Source: Helicobacter sp. (GTDB lineage: Bacteria; Campylobacterota; Campylobacteria; Campylobacterales; Helicobacteraceae). From it: a stretch of DNA of 64,000 nucleotides. This document shows, piece after piece, positions 19,008 through 27,096 of this stretch (positions are counted from its first letter, which is position 1; each line of letters begins with the position of its first letter). The notes under the pieces are model-generated. The model was not told where the DNA came from. It did not search any database and saw only the letters and a list, made by a program, of their open reading frames with translations. The DNA is taken from NCBI RefSeq assembly GCF_017502485.1, contig NZ_JAFVUX010000043.1:52689-116688 (forward strand), written 5' to 3'. The position numbers were made by a program, and so were the translations under genes.

Positions 19008-20447
19008 GTGAAAAAAGTCGTGCTTGTGCTTGATGGTGTCGTTGGTAAGGTGTTTCTTAACTCGGTGCTAGAAAAATACTTTAGCAACAATCTCTACATT
19101 GTCATTGTCAAAGACTCTGCAATGATACCAGAGAAGTTTCCAAGCTCCTTTAGCTTCCATAACTTTGATCCCACTTCCCAATACCACCTTGCGCAAGTGT
19201 TTGATGAGCATAGAAGTCTAGATCTTAGTGATGTGGTTGTGATTATGGAAGATAGCAAGCAAGCTGGGGCGGTGTTTAAGATCGTGCGCAAAATCTGCAA
19301 GGAGGCGCGTATTGTTACACTCTCTAGCATAGGAGATGAGAGCTTGCAGCACGATGATCACGCTATATTTCTTGATGATGCAGAGATTATCGCAGGGCAG
19401 TTTATCTCAAGGCTTCCCAATGTCCCCATTATCCCTCGTGGCTTTGGGTTAGGGCAGGGCGAGATTATGGAAGTTGGCGTGCCATTTGGGAGCATGTTTG
19501 CTTATCGGCATATCGGTTCTATCCAGCAGAAAAACTATAAAATCGTTGGAATCTATCGCAATAATGAATTTCTTTTAAGCACATTTTCACTAGTGATACA
19601 GCCCCAAGATGTTGTGCTCGTCGCAGGTGATCCAAAAACACTGCGCAATATTTATAAGCAAATCAAATCCGACATAGGGCAGTTTCCCTCACCCTTTGGG
19701 CGTGATATTTATGTCTATGTGGATATGCTAGCCCAAGATTCTAGCGCGATTATGCGCGACATTACTCAAGCGATCTATCTCCACAGCCTTATCCGCTCGA
19801 CTAAGCTCTTTATCATCGTGCTAAATCCCGCTGACTTCGCTACAATCTATGAGATCAAAGAGCTTTGCAAGCAAGATTCTAGCATTATGCTCAAGTTTGA
19901 TTATGCTAACACCAGCTTCATTGAGCGGCTTGATGTGGATTGCACTAAAAAAATCGGGCTAATCATCGTAGGCATAGAGCTTTTTGCCAAAAAGTCTCAC
20001 CGCAAGGCACTCTACCGCACCTCCACTCCTGTGCTAAAAACCGCTGCATTTCCACTAGATCAATGCAAGCAAAACTTAGTAATCATCAATGAAGAAATGA
20101 ATGCAGGAGAAAATATCTCAAGCGTGATTTTTGATATAGCGATCCAAATGAATATCGATATACACGCCTATGACTTTGAGCCAGATGGCAGGCATCAAAA
20201 TGCTATCATCAAAGACTATGAAGCACTTGGTAGAAGCTTTGGGAAAAAGGTCGTAGTTACAAAAACCATGAGCAAGAATCCTATATTCTATCTCCAAGAG
20301 CTAAAAGAGCCAGTGTTGCATTTCTTGCCATTTGAGCAGTGTATCGCTAGATCAAGAGCATTTGCCTTTTTCTCCACCAAGGCAGAGCGACTTTCCTTGC
20401 TACTAAATACACACCCACAAATGCTTATCCCCATAGGCTCACACTAG
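19008..20447 (+). CDS. TrkA-like nucleotide/potassium regulatory protein (COG3400 type)
   Basis: A 479-aa soluble protein. The N-terminus VKKVVLVLDGVVGKVFLNSVLEKYF resembles a divergent RCK-N Rossmann fold. The middle (MEVGVPFGSMFAYRHIGSIQ...IVGIYRNNEFLLSTFSLVIQPQDVVLVAGDP) is a clear TrkA-C/RCK-C domain, and a third region follows that is found in Campylobacterota relatives. GTG 19008 is chosen because AAGGA (18997-19001) is then six bases away; the TTG at 19002 would leave no spacing. No potassium channel gene is adjacent. The TAG stop lies within a CTAGAATC element. Confidence 0.7.
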   Translation: MKKVVLVLDGVVGKVFLNSVLEKYFSNNLYIVIVKDSAMIPEKFPSSFSFHNFDPTSQYHLAQVFDEHRSLDLSDVVVIMEDSKQAGAVFKIVRKICKEARIVTLSSIGDESLQHDDHAIFLDDAEIIAGQFISRLPNVPIIPRGFGLGQGEIMEVGVPFGSMFAYRHIGSIQQKNYKIVGIYRNNEFLLSTFSLVIQPQDVVLVAGDPKTLRNIYKQIKSDIGQFPSPFGRDIYVYVDMLAQDSSAIMRDITQAIYLHSLIRSTKLFIIVLNPADFATIYEIKELCKQDSSIMLKFDYANTSFIERLDVDCTKKIGLIIVGIELFAKKSHRKALYRTSTPVLKTAAFPLDQCKQNLVIINEEMNAGENISSVIFDIAIQMNIDIHAYDFEPDGRHQNAIIKDYEALGRSFGKKVVVTKTMSKNPIFYLQELKEPVLHFLPFEQCIARSRAFAFFSTKAERLSLLLNTHPQMLIPIGSH

Positions 20448-20471
20448 AATCTAAAGCATTTCAAGCTAGAT

Positions 20472-21500
20472 TTACCCTAGAGCTAGGAACTGCTCTCTTC
20501 TCCTATCACTACAATCCCTGCAAATTCGTCGCACAGCTGCACTACAAGGGTTACTTGTCAAAAGCTCGGCTCGCAAACGCGCAAAAGATGGGCTGAAGAA
20601 TATTTCAAACATATCCTGCTTGTTGCAATCACCCACGATAAAGTCTCTATGCTCTGCAACATCACTGCGTGTGTGGCAGCAGGGCATCACCAAGCCATTA
20701 TAATCGACATAGAAATTCATAGCCCCCTGAAAGCAACCAGAATCCACCTTTCTTGTTCGCTTCATTAGCTCTATTGCCCCGCCCCTTGACTGCCCACTTG
20801 TTTGTGGATTCCACACGCGATAGTAGATCTCCATATCTTTATAATCAAAGAGCACGCAGTATTGTTGGCTACTATCTTCTACTACTTTGTATGCTAGCCC
20901 TAGCTTTTGGCGCATTTTCTCCATCGCTGGGAGTATCACACACTCTTTGTCATAGGACTTTTCTCTCCCATAGTAGTAGGATATAAGCATACTATTAACC
21001 CCAGCATTTCTAAGCTCTTCTAGTTTCTGCTTGTTTATATAATCACCATTAGAGAAGATTGTAAATCGTGCCTTTGGTAGCTTCGCCCTAGCTTGACTCA
21101 CGCGCTTGAGTAGTAGCTCCATATCGGCTAAAGGCTCATTGAATCTATGGAAATTTAGGTCTTTGTCATAGTCAATTTGGGCGAGATTATCAATAAGCTT
21201 TACAAACACTTCTTCAGGTAGTTCTACACTCGCACTTTTTCTATCGATACTAGAGTTGGGGCAAAACCAGCAAGTGCGGTTACAAAAGCTAGCGATCTCT
21301 ATTTCTACAAGCAAGAGATTGTCTTTTAGCACGCGTTTTTGCAGTTCTTTATCAGTGATTGGTGTGCTTAAATGTGTGATTTTATCAATTAGATTTTGGG
21401 ACTTGTTCGTGTAGAATCCATCGCTGTTTAGGAGATTGTGTAGTCTTGTTTTAAGGCGATTTGGCGTGTGTGCGTAAAGAGATTTGATCATTTGCTTCAT
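20472..21500 (-). CDS. Radical SAM/SPASM domain protein
   Basis: A 342-aa enzyme with the radical SAM cluster motif CNRTCWFC (Cys73, Cys77, Cys80, CX3CX2C) and a C-terminal SPASM region (FYVDYNGLVMPCCHTRSDV...CRDCSDRRREQ) that should bind auxiliary Fe-S clusters. Such proteins modify peptides, sugars or cofactors, and the substrate is unknown. An A15/T15 homopolymer lies 46 bases upstream of the start and may affect expression. The gene stands alone between the TrkA-like gene (convergent) and hugZ (divergent). Confidence 0.85.
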   Translation of the reverse strand: MKQMIKSLYAHTPNRLKTRLHNLLNSDGFYTNKSQNLIDKITHLSTPITDKELQKRVLKDNLLLVEIEIASFCNRTCWFCPNSSIDRKSASVELPEEVFVKLIDNLAQIDYDKDLNFHRFNEPLADMELLLKRVSQARAKLPKARFTIFSNGDYINKQKLEELRNAGVNSMLISYYYGREKSYDKECVILPAMEKMRQKLGLAYKVVEDSSQQYCVLFDYKDMEIYYRVWNPQTSGQSRGGAIELMKRTRKVDSGCFQGAMNFYVDYNGLVMPCCHTRSDVAEHRDFIVGDCNKQDMFEIFFSPSFARLRAELLTSNPCSAAVRRICRDCSDRRREQFLALG

Positions 21501-21546
21501 CGCTTATCCTTGCATTGTAGCTAGAATCTAAAAATGCGCAGATTAC

Positions 21547-21561
21547 AAAAAAAAAAAAAAA
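21547..21561. repeat. A15 homopolymer (T15 for the radical SAM gene), promoter-region tract
   Basis: Fifteen consecutive A on the plus strand, 46 bases upstream of the radical SAM start at 21500 and about 200 bases upstream of hugZ. T tracts of this size in Helicobacter promoters are known to vary in length and tune transcription. Confidence 0.6.
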
Positions 21562-21682
21562 TGAGTCAAGGATCTAGGGTAGCTCTTGTGCTTCAAGCTA
21601 GATTCTAGGGGGTTTTGGCGGAGAGATTTTAGCTGGAGGTTGGTAGGTGGTGGGGGAATGATAGGGATTCTAGTCTCATTTG

Positions 21683-21697
21683 TAATAGTTATTATTA
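21683..21697. promoter_or_regulatory. Putative Fur operator of hugZ
   Basis: TAATAGTTATTATTA matches 14 of 15 positions of the H. pylori 7-1-7 Fur consensus TAATAATnATTATTA. It lies 31 bases upstream of the -10 box TATAAT (21728-21733), so it overlaps the -35 region, where bound iron-Fur would block RNA polymerase. Confidence 0.6.
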
Positions 21698-21727
21698 TTT
21701 TTAATAAAAGTCTAAGTTGTAGCAATT

Positions 21728-21733
21728 TATAAT
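21728..21733 (+). promoter_or_regulatory. -10 box of hugZ
   Basis: TATAAT, 30 bases before the hugZ ATG; the ribosome site AAGGAG follows at about 21750. Confidence 0.55.
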
Positions 21734-21762
21734 ACCTATCATGAATCAATCAAGGAGTGTGA

Positions 21763-22542
21763 ATGGATTTTACAAGTATTATCACACATATGAATGCTCA
21801 TCATACAAAGGAGCTTATTGGCTTAGTGAAAAAGTTTGGAGGCATAAGTGAGCCTAAAAATGTCGCGCTAGAGTCTGTAGATTTCGAAGGGCTAGATATA
21901 GCCTATGTGGGTGGGAGTGTGCGCGTGGAGTTCCCCCAAAAAGCCACACCAGATACGATAAAAAACGCCATCATCTCCCTATGTATGAGCGTGGAGCAAA
22001 CACACGATTTAACAAGCATTAAGCAAGAGATCGCTGAGTTTGCTAAGGGGTTTGGCTCAGGCGTGCTAGCGAGCCTTAGCCCTAGCGGGGAAGCCTTAGC
22101 GACTTACGCGCCTGTTATCCATAGTGAAGGAAGATTTTACATCTATATCAGCGAAGTAGCAGAGCATTATGCAAGTATTCGCGCTAATTCAAGCAATATC
22201 GAGCTAATGTTTTTAGAAGATGAAAGTAAGGCACAATCGGTCATATTGCGCAAAAGACTGCGCTACCGCGTGAGTGCGCGCTTTGTGGATAGGGTGAGTG
22301 AGGAGTTTGAGAGTGTGTTTGCACGCTTTATAGAGCAAAGTGGTGGAGGCGGGGGGATTAAGAGCATTAAAGCTATGCAGGATTTCCACTTGATTGAGCT
22401 TATTACAGGCTCTGGGCGCTATGTTAAGGGATTTGGGCAGGCATATAGCATTGCGAGTAATGGTGAGATTTCCTACCTGGGTGGCTCTGGGAATCCACAC
22501 AAAATGGGCGCACACGGGCATCCCCCGCACACAGTGCGCTAG
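21763..22542 (+). CDS. hugZ: HugZ/ChuZ-type haem oxygenase
   Basis: A 259-aa cytoplasmic protein of the split-barrel HugZ family, which degrades haem to release iron. Recognisable parts are the N-terminal IITHMNAHHTKELIGLVKKFGG, the flavin-reductase-like barrel (GSGVLASLSPSGEALATYAPVI...FYIYISEVAEHYASIRAN...SVILRKRLRYRVSARF) and the C-terminal LITGSGRYVKGFGQAY, with a His-rich tail (HGHPPH) that supplies the haem ligand in H. pylori HugZ. The putative Fur box upstream supports an iron-acquisition role. Confidence 0.9.
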   Translation: MDFTSIITHMNAHHTKELIGLVKKFGGISEPKNVALESVDFEGLDIAYVGGSVRVEFPQKATPDTIKNAIISLCMSVEQTHDLTSIKQEIAEFAKGFGSGVLASLSPSGEALATYAPVIHSEGRFYIYISEVAEHYASIRANSSNIELMFLEDESKAQSVILRKRLRYRVSARFVDRVSEEFESVFARFIEQSGGGGGIKSIKAMQDFHLIELITGSGRYVKGFGQAYSIASNGEISYLGGSGNPHKMGAHGHPPHTVR

Positions 22543-22631
22543 TTATTCACAAGCTAAGGGCGTAATAGGGTGGAGTGCGGTGGGTCTCCTTTAGTTGTTG
22601 TGATTAGTTTATTGCATATTCTTCCTTGATA

Positions 22632-22662
22632 ATCCCCCTTTTCTCTCTCCTTTTAGGGGGAT
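22632..22662. terminator. Hairpin after hugZ
   Basis: ATCCCCCT at 22632-22639 pairs with AGGGGGAT at 22655-22662 around a 15-base pyrimidine loop, about 90 bases past the hugZ stop. There is no T-run after it, so terminator function is uncertain. Confidence 0.35.
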
Positions 22663-22689
22663 CTCTCTCAAAGCGTGCAGTGATTTTGG

Positions 22690-22695
22690 TACAAT
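22690..22695 (+). promoter_or_regulatory. -10 box of the 22.7 kb hypothetical gene
   Basis: TACAAT in TTTTGGTACAATCC, 32 bases before the ATG at 22727; AAGGAG lies between. Confidence 0.45.
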
Positions 22696-22726
22696 CCTTA
22701 TCCCAAAGGTTTAAGGAGATGTATTT

Positions 22727-23221
22727 ATGCAAAAACGCTCATATTGTGTCATTGGCTTAGAGTTGTATATGGAGCAGTTTTGTCCCATTGCTGTGTATGA
22801 TAGCTTGGGACTTCGCCCAAGTATTTATAAGCACAAAAACGCAGAGTCCATTACACTCTCTTACAGAGAGTGGCGCAGCGAGCTAGCGCGCTACCAAGCA
22901 GCACTAGAATCTAGTAAGCTAGATTCTAGTAGGTATAGCGATGAGTCCAAAGATGAGCCAAAAGCGTTTTATAAAATCCACTCAAAAACCATAGCTCCAG
23001 CGATGTTCCGCAAAGAGTGTGATCGCTTTGTCGAGCGCATAAGCCATAAACAAAAGGCTTTAGAGAATCTAAAAGAACAACACAATGCCTTTATCGTACT
23101 AAAGATCCACTCCTATCTTAATAAAAAAGACACTCTAGCTCTAAACCTATCCCCCAAAGTTTCGCAAGTGTGTGCAAGGCTTGGGATACGGATTGTTATG
23201 CAAGTAGAAATTCTAGGCTAA
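22727..23221 (+). CDS. Hypothetical protein, 164 residues
   Basis: I do not recognise this protein. It has its own promoter-like -10 box and the ribosome site AAGGAG, and a natural composition. The N-terminus is MQKRSYCVIGLELYMEQFCP, followed by a Lys/Glu-rich, probably helical section (residues 100-130) and no membrane segment. Two facing GANTC elements inside the gene code LESSKLDSSRYSD, which looks like an inserted linker. The 3' end overlaps that of the convergent lpxB by nine bases. Confidence 0.6.
   Translation: MQKRSYCVIGLELYMEQFCPIAVYDSLGLRPSIYKHKNAESITLSYREWRSELARYQAALESSKLDSSRYSDESKDEPKAFYKIHSKTIAPAMFRKECDRFVERISHKQKALENLKEQHNAFIVLKIHSYLNKKDTLALNLSPKVSQVCARLGIRIVMQVEILG
22903..22930. 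repeat. Facing pair of GANTC elements inside a gene (12-bp arms)
   Basis: ACTAGAATCTAG (22903-22914) and CTAGATTCTAGT (22919-22930) form a perfect stem with a four-base loop TAAG. Confidence 0.7.
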
Positions 23222-24442
23222 ATGCTTTGCAAGTAGTGCTGCTACATTGCGCGCGCTACCATACTTAAGGTAGGCGCGTAGCTTGTAGGCATTCTCAGTG
23301 AAGTCTTGCGCGTGGCTTTGGTGGTAGGCGCGTAGGAGATTTTCCACACTCATAGCTCCTTGGATTAGTTCTTGGTGGATTGTGGAGGTACCACAGCCGG
23401 GCTTCTCCCCACATAGCGCGTTGTAAAAGATATTTGCTAGTCCGATGTAGCGTAAATGCACAAAGCAGCGCGCGATATAGTAGTCAAGCCACGCGCTTTT
23501 ATACGCTAGCACAAAAGGTACGCCAAGCAGCGCAGCCTCTAAAGTCGCTGTACCAGAGCAGATGAAAGCAAAGTCTGCTTGCATAAGTGCGGCTTTGGTA
23601 TTAAAGCATAGGATAAAGTCCTGCAACGCCCCCTTTGTGCAAGGGCTTGTCTCATAAATAGCTTGCAAGTGTGCCATATCGCTAGAATCCTGTGCGAAAG
23701 TGCTTGGGATCACAAGGAGCTTGTTTGCACTAGGAAGTTGTTTAGAAACCGCATAAAAGGTGGGGAAAATCCGCCTAATCTCCCCTCGCCTTGAGCCGGG
23801 CATAAAGACTATGCAAGTTTTGCGTGGTTGCAAGCTTGTTGTAGGGGCGGCTTTGACATTTGCTCTAGAATCTAGCAGGCTAGATTCTAGCTCATCTAGC
23901 AAGGGGTGTCCTACATAGACAAGCTGCCCACTCTCTCTTGCTTGCTTACTATAATACTCCGATTCAAAGGGTAAGATCCCAAGTAGCCTATCGCAGTATC
24001 GCTCTAGAATTTTTGCTCGGTAGCTTTTCCACGCCCAAAGCTGAGGGAGAATATAGTAGTAAATTGTTGCGCGTTTGTTTGGAGACTGCATAGCTCTTAT
24101 GCGCTTGCTTAAGCGAATGTGGAAAGAAGAAGAATCCATAAGCGTAATCACATCAGCTTCTAGTGCAATTGCAGCTAGCTCCCTTTGAGCTCGCCATAAA
24201 AATGGTAGCTTCACTGCCACATCGCTAAAGCCCATAATCGAAAAATCCCTTGGGTGATAGCTAGGAGTTAGCTTGATTGCGCCTTGATGAAGCCCAGCAA
24301 GCAAGCTGGGGTCAAACACCCCTAAAATCTCTAGCTCGGCTTTAGGTCCTTGCCTAGATTCTAGTAGAGCAAGTAGCTCGCGCACAACTTCTCTGGCGTG
24401 GATATTTGCGCTAGATTCTAGCGCACTAAGAAAAAGTCTCAT
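23213..24442 (-). CDS. lpxB: Lipid-A-disaccharide synthase
   Basis: A 409-aa glycosyltransferase (GT19) joining UDP-2,3-diacylglucosamine and lipid X, on the cytoplasmic face of the inner membrane. Signatures are the N-terminal SALESSANIHAREVVREL, FSIMGFSDVAVKLP, IYYYILPQLWAWKSYRAK, FMPGSRRGEI and CSGTATLEAALLGVPFVLAYK. Slightly longer than typical (about 360-380 aa); part of the excess lies in the middle, where a facing GANTC pair codes a Leu/Asp/Ser linker between VYVGHPLLDE and the PGSR motif. It convergently overlaps the preceding hypothetical gene. Confidence 0.92.
   Translation of the reverse strand: MRLFLSALESSANIHAREVVRELLALLESRQGPKAELEILGVFDPSLLAGLHQGAIKLTPSYHPRDFSIMGFSDVAVKLPFLWRAQRELAAIALEADVITLMDSSSFHIRLSKRIRAMQSPNKRATIYYYILPQLWAWKSYRAKILERYCDRLLGILPFESEYYSKQARESGQLVYVGHPLLDELESSLLDSRANVKAAPTTSLQPRKTCIVFMPGSRRGEIRRIFPTFYAVSKQLPSANKLLVIPSTFAQDSSDMAHLQAIYETSPCTKGALQDFILCFNTKAALMQADFAFICSGTATLEAALLGVPFVLAYKSAWLDYYIARCFVHLRYIGLANIFYNALCGEKPGCGTSTIHQELIQGAMSVENLLRAYHQSHAQDFTENAYKLRAYLKYGSARNVAALLAKHLA
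23865..23890. repeat. Facing pair of GANTC elements inside lpxB (12-bp arms)
   Basis: CTAGAATCTAGC (23865-23876) and GCTAGATTCTAG (23879-23890) are perfect inverted repeats separated by two bases. Confidence 0.7.
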
Positions 24443-24853
24443 TGATTATAATCCTTGTTTGACATAAGGAAGTATAACAGCTTTTCATAGAAGCGATTCT
24501 AGGGCTAGCAAAGATTTTCCACTACAATGTCCGCTTCGCTATTCAAACACAAAGGACATAAATGAGCTTGCAAACATTACTAAAAGACTCTGCGTAATTC
24601 TCTCCAGTAAGCCTAAAGCAAGAACCTGCTCTAAGTATCAGTACATACTACTTAAAAACTATGCTAATAAGTGAGATGGGGCTAGGCAGTGGGATTGTCA
24701 TTATAGATTCTAGTGTGTAATAGATTCTATGGATTGCCACGCCGACAAGTTAGCTTGCAATGATAAGAGGTTAGATACTAACTAGAATCTAGCTTTTTGT
24801 GAGCTGTTACAGCAAGTGTGGCAGTCCATAAGAAAGGCGCAAAGTAGATTCTA
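24443..24853. other. Gap between lpxB and mrp with a broken short frame
   Basis: These 411 bases hold no intact recognised gene. They contain the broken short open frame listed separately (24562-24720) and several GANTC elements. A TACAAT at about 24523 could be the promoter of that short frame. Nothing else is visible. Confidence 0.4.
24562..24720 (+). pseudogene. Short gene with an in-frame stop (53 codons)
   Basis: AAAGGA followed by ATG 24562 opens a frame reading MSLQTLLKDSA, then TAA at 24595-24597. The same frame continues as FSPVSLKQEPALSISTYYLK and on to GSGIVIIDSSV, ending at TAA 24718-24720. The downstream part reads like real coding sequence, so one nonsense change may have broken a 52-residue gene. 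I do not recognise the family, and chance is not excluded. Confidence 0.35.
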
Positions 24854-25921
24854 CTAGCGTGGCTGGATAGAGGTATTATCTGCGCGATTATTTTCCAAAA
24901 ACTCCCATAAATCGTGTGCGGCTTTTCTATAAGCTTTAGCGATACTAGAATCTGGCGCGAAGTACACAATAGGCTTGCCACTATCTCCACCCTCGCGTAC
25001 TGCTGGATCCAAGGGGATTTTTGCAAGGATTGTAGTGTGGTATTTCTGTGCTAGGGGAAGTGTAGTATCTTTGCCAAAAATATCTTGCTCACTGCCGCAG
25101 TTTGCACAAATATGACTGCTCATATTTTCCACAATGCCAGCAATTGGGATTGAGAGCTTTTTAAACATATCTAGTGCGCGCGCACCATCATCAAGGCTTA
25201 CAAGCTGCGGAGTTGTAACAGCCACCCCAGCACCTACTGGCACACTTTGGGCTATTGATAGCTGCGCATCACCTGTGCCTGGTGGCATATCAAGCACAAG
25301 CACATCAAGATCCTGCCACACCACATCGCTAAACATCTGCGTAATAGCACGCATAAGCATAGGACCTCTCCATATAAGACTCTCCCCCTCATCAAAAAGC
25401 ATTCCCATGCTCATAAGATCTACCCCAAATGCCTGCAAAGGGATAAGTCTCTTCCCACTTGGGTCAAGCTTAGGTTTAACTCCGTGTAAGCCAAACATAC
25501 GCGGGATATTTGGTCCATAGATATCTGCATCAAGCAACCCTACTTTTTTGCCATCCATTGCTAGAGCTATGGCGAGATTTGTCGCTACGCTTGATTTGCC
25601 TACGCCACCCTTGCCTGAGCTTACCATTACAAAATGCTTCGCTTGGGGCAGAAGATTTCTCGCCTGTGGAGTGGCTTTAGATTCTGGTGGGAGATCCGGG
25701 GTTTTGATAGTAATAGTGGCTTGGATATTAGCCTTTTGTAAGACATTATCGATCCTATCATAAAGGGCCTTAGCGACATTAGGGTCGCTTGATGGGATCG
25801 CTACTACTACTTCTATGCCATTATCAAGCTTGATTTCTTTGACAAACCCATAGCTTACAATGTCCTTTTCAAAATTTGGGTAGAGTACTTGTGATAAAAG
25901 CTTTGTGATTGTTGTTTGCAT
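24854..25921 (-). CDS. mrp: Mrp/NBP35-family iron-sulfur cluster carrier ATPase
   Basis: A 355-aa P-loop protein. Residues 1-75 form the MIP18 (DUF59) domain; the deviant Walker A GKGGVGKSSVATN begins near residue 103. DADIYGPNIPRMFG, DMPPGTGDAQLS and the cluster-binding CANC within ENMSSHICANCGSEQDIFG are the ApbC/Mrp hallmarks. It loads and transfers Fe-S clusters in the cytoplasm. It ends in a short non-conserved tail. It is probably transcribed alone, with a facing GANTC pair in its upstream region. Confidence 0.92.
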   Translation of the reverse strand: MQTTITKLLSQVLYPNFEKDIVSYGFVKEIKLDNGIEVVVAIPSSDPNVAKALYDRIDNVLQKANIQATITIKTPDLPPESKATPQARNLLPQAKHFVMVSSGKGGVGKSSVATNLAIALAMDGKKVGLLDADIYGPNIPRMFGLHGVKPKLDPSGKRLIPLQAFGVDLMSMGMLFDEGESLIWRGPMLMRAITQMFSDVVWQDLDVLVLDMPPGTGDAQLSIAQSVPVGAGVAVTTPQLVSLDDGARALDMFKKLSIPIAGIVENMSSHICANCGSEQDIFGKDTTLPLAQKYHTTILAKIPLDPAVREGGDSGKPIVYFAPDSSIAKAYRKAAHDLWEFLENNRADNTSIQPR

Positions 25922-25947
25922 TGGTATCCTTTGGTGATATATGCAAG

Positions 25948-25971
25948 TAGAATCTAGACACTTAGATTCTA
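25948..25971. repeat. Facing pair of GANTC elements upstream of mrp (9-bp arms)
   Basis: TAGAATCTA (25948-25956) and TAGATTCTA (25963-25971) are separated by six bases, in the gap between the DUF493 gene and mrp. Confidence 0.6.
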
Positions 25972-26042
25972 GCTCTAGCCTACTTGTGCGTTATCCGCGC
26001 CGTTATGTAAAATATTTTTTATTAAATGTTGCTTAATAGAAT

Positions 26043-26300
26043 CTATAAAACCATTTTAATGGCTTTGTGTGTGCTTAGGCTTTGGTATAGTGCATTTCTC
26101 TCTTCTTCGCTCTCTACCTCAACGCTCAAATGCATAGAGACAAATCTCCCCTTGCTTGAGTGGTTTTTCTCATCTAAAGTATAGGGTTTTGTCATAAGCT
26201 CGCTTACAATACGCTCTAAACCTTGCTTATCTTCCCCTATGATCCTAAACTCCCATAAGCAGGGGTAATGTATCACTGGACTTCCTTCTATATGTCGCAT
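26043..26300 (-). CDS. DUF493 (HP0495/YbeD-like) family protein
   Basis: An 85-aa single-domain protein with a ferredoxin-like (ACT-resembling) fold in the family. The family pattern is YPCLWEFRIIGED..GLERIVSELM and the ending SLSTHKAIKMVL. H. pylori HP0495 is the structurally known member, and its function is unresolved. It follows the frameshifted gene on the same strand with about 20 bases between. Confidence 0.85.
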   Translation of the reverse strand: MRHIEGSPVIHYPCLWEFRIIGEDKQGLERIVSELMTKPYTLDEKNHSSKGRFVSMHLSVEVESEEERNALYQSLSTHKAIKMVL

Positions 26301-26319
26301 AGCTTGCTCCTAACACACG

Positions 26320-26944
26320 CTACGCGCTCATCAAACCGCCGCTAATGTAATTGACCATATGGAGCTTTTGGATAAGCTGGGAGATGAGTGAGCGCATTTC
26401 TCGGCTTAGGTTGTCGTTTTTAATCATTGCATTAAAGTCTTGGAAGCTAATGTGTGGAGCCTTCGCGCTTAGAAAATCTACTGCCATCAACATCGCGATT
26501 GAGCACGCCATCTGTTTGTAGCTGTTTTGCCATAGATTTAAAGCTATCGACATCAGCAAATCCGTTTTTCACATAGGTTTTGGCGTTCATAGCAGCACTT
26601 AGCTCTTTAGATGGCGTGAAAGTGTCTTGGATTCTATGGAGAGAGGCATAAGGATCTTTATAGTTGCTATTCCCACTAGAATCTGTTTCATCAAACCCTT
26701 TTATACCTTGCGTTTTATTAAGAGATTTTGCGGGGGCTAGTGCGCTAAGCAAGCCTAGCATAGAATCTTTCTCTATAGTGTTGCGGCTAGATTCTAGCTC
26801 TTTGGGACTCTGGCTTGGCTCTGTTTTACTCGCTAGCGTTCGGCTTTCTAAGTCTTGGCTTGCGCGGAGACTGGTGCGCTCTAAGAAAAGCTCCTGTAAT
26901 GCCTTAGGGTCATTCACGCCACTTGTGCTAGTAATGCTGCTCAT
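26320..26944 (-). pseudogene. Gene of unknown function broken by a frameshift
   Basis: The N-terminal part starts at ATG 26944 (AAAGGA just upstream; MSSITSTSGVNDPKALQELF) and reads to MAKQLQTDGVLNRD. It then runs out of frame and stops near 26447. In the next frame the sequence continues naturally as MLMAVDFLSAKAPHISFQDF...LISQLIQKLHMVNYISGGLMSA to 26320. A one-base change near 26491-26498 would restore a protein of about 207 aa. The intact form has a Ser-rich, disordered first half and a helical end, with no signal peptide. I do not recognise the family. Confidence 0.65.
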
Positions 26945-27051
26945 TGTCCATCCTTTGCCATTAGTATAGGTATTGTGTAAGCAAAATCTATTCCATATAG
27001 TGCTTAAATCTACTAGCACACGAACACTTTGCAAATACGCTAGCATTTGGC

Positions 27052-27057
27052 TACAAT
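27052..27057 (+). promoter_or_regulatory. -10 box of the HAD phosphatase gene
   Basis: TACAAT in TTTGGCTACAATCG, 40 bases before ATG 27097; AAGGAT lies just before the start. Confidence 0.45.
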
Positions 27058-27096
27058 CGCCACTTTCACAAGCATACATAATACAAGGATTATCCG

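Noticed and set aside
21543..21749. 68-codon frame across the T15 tract
   Set aside because: Covers the hugZ promoter and the homopolymer (poly-Phe end); not credible as protein.
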